The notes under the pieces: generated by a model | Seen by the model: only the letters and a program-made list of their open reading frames with translations | The model's database searches: none | What the model was told of the DNA's origin: nothing | Shown here: in pieces, positions 5,080-5,144 of the stretch | Position numbering within the stretch: the first letter of the stretch is position 1 | Layout of the letters: each line of letters begins with the position of its first letter | NCBI GenBank assembly: GCA_946404295.1 | Contig: CAMJDE010000151.1 | Span: 1-5,144 of the forward strand | Direction: 5' to 3' | Source of the DNA: an uncultured Clostridia bacterium | Lineage (GTDB): Bacteria; Bacillota; Clostridia; Oscillospirales; CAG-272 | Length of the DNA stretch: 5,144 nucleotides | Program-made: the position numbers and the translations under genes

Positions 5080-5144
5080 TTCTTTGCCCCGCTTTCTTAC
5101 CTTGGATTGTCAATACAAGTGCAAGGATTTTTTGAAAAAGATTT
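5080..5144. other. AT-rich intergenic tail, no gene seen
   Basis: No supported reading frame. CCTTG (5100-5104) and CAAGG (5122-5126) enclose TTGT/ACAA (5107-5110 and 5115-5118), forming a weak interrupted stem, followed by ATTTTTTG. This could be a weak terminator reading rightwards. On the minus strand a TTGACA occurs (complement of 5108-5113) but no -10 box follows it, so no promoter is called. Confidence 0.35.

Overview
The window looks like a chromosomal segment of a fairly GC-rich member of the Bacillota (Clostridia). This rests on a start fragment resembling the Firmicutes adaptor MecA, strong GGAGG-type ribosome binding sites, and promoters of consensus sigma-A type with 17-base spacers. 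The exact lineage cannot be fixed from the sequence. An uncultured gut-type clostridium is my guess, based on the solitary family-39-like glycosidase paired with a divergent AraC regulator.

Layout. Positions 1-90 (minus strand) hold the first 30 codons of a MecA-like adaptor gene that leaves the window to the left. A divergent promoter region (91-290) separates it from a complete 233-residue methylthioadenosine/S-adenosylhomocysteine nucleosidase gene (291-992, plus). That gene ends in a strong bidirectional terminator (998-1030) shared with the convergent gene. Positions 1030-3063 (minus) encode an unusually large, 677-residue AraC-family regulator. An intergenic region with two consensus promoters pointing outwards (3064-3370) separates it from a 445-residue cytoplasmic GH39-like glycoside hydrolase (3371-4708, plus). 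The last 436 bases contain no credible gene. They hold a tandem array of four perfect hairpins joined by a conserved ATGANG linker, then a longer nested inverted repeat, several further hairpins, and a switch to AT-rich DNA after about 4970.

How the parts work together. The AraC regulator and the glycosidase form a divergent pair. The likely arrangement, inferred from layout, is that the regulator senses a sugar or oligosaccharide and controls the glycosidase, which acts inside the cell because it has no signal peptide. The nucleosidase is a housekeeping gene of methionine salvage and S-adenosylhomocysteine detoxification with its own promoter and terminator, and appears unrelated to the sugar pair.

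The two most unusual things are: (1) the AraC regulator carries, ahead of its cupin and helix-turn-helix domains, about 240 residues of GLUG-like beta-helix repeats typical of secreted or surface proteins, preceded by an unrecognised Cys-containing N-terminal region; and (2) the hairpin array after the glycosidase gene, in which linker and stem ends are conserved while the stem sequences all differ.
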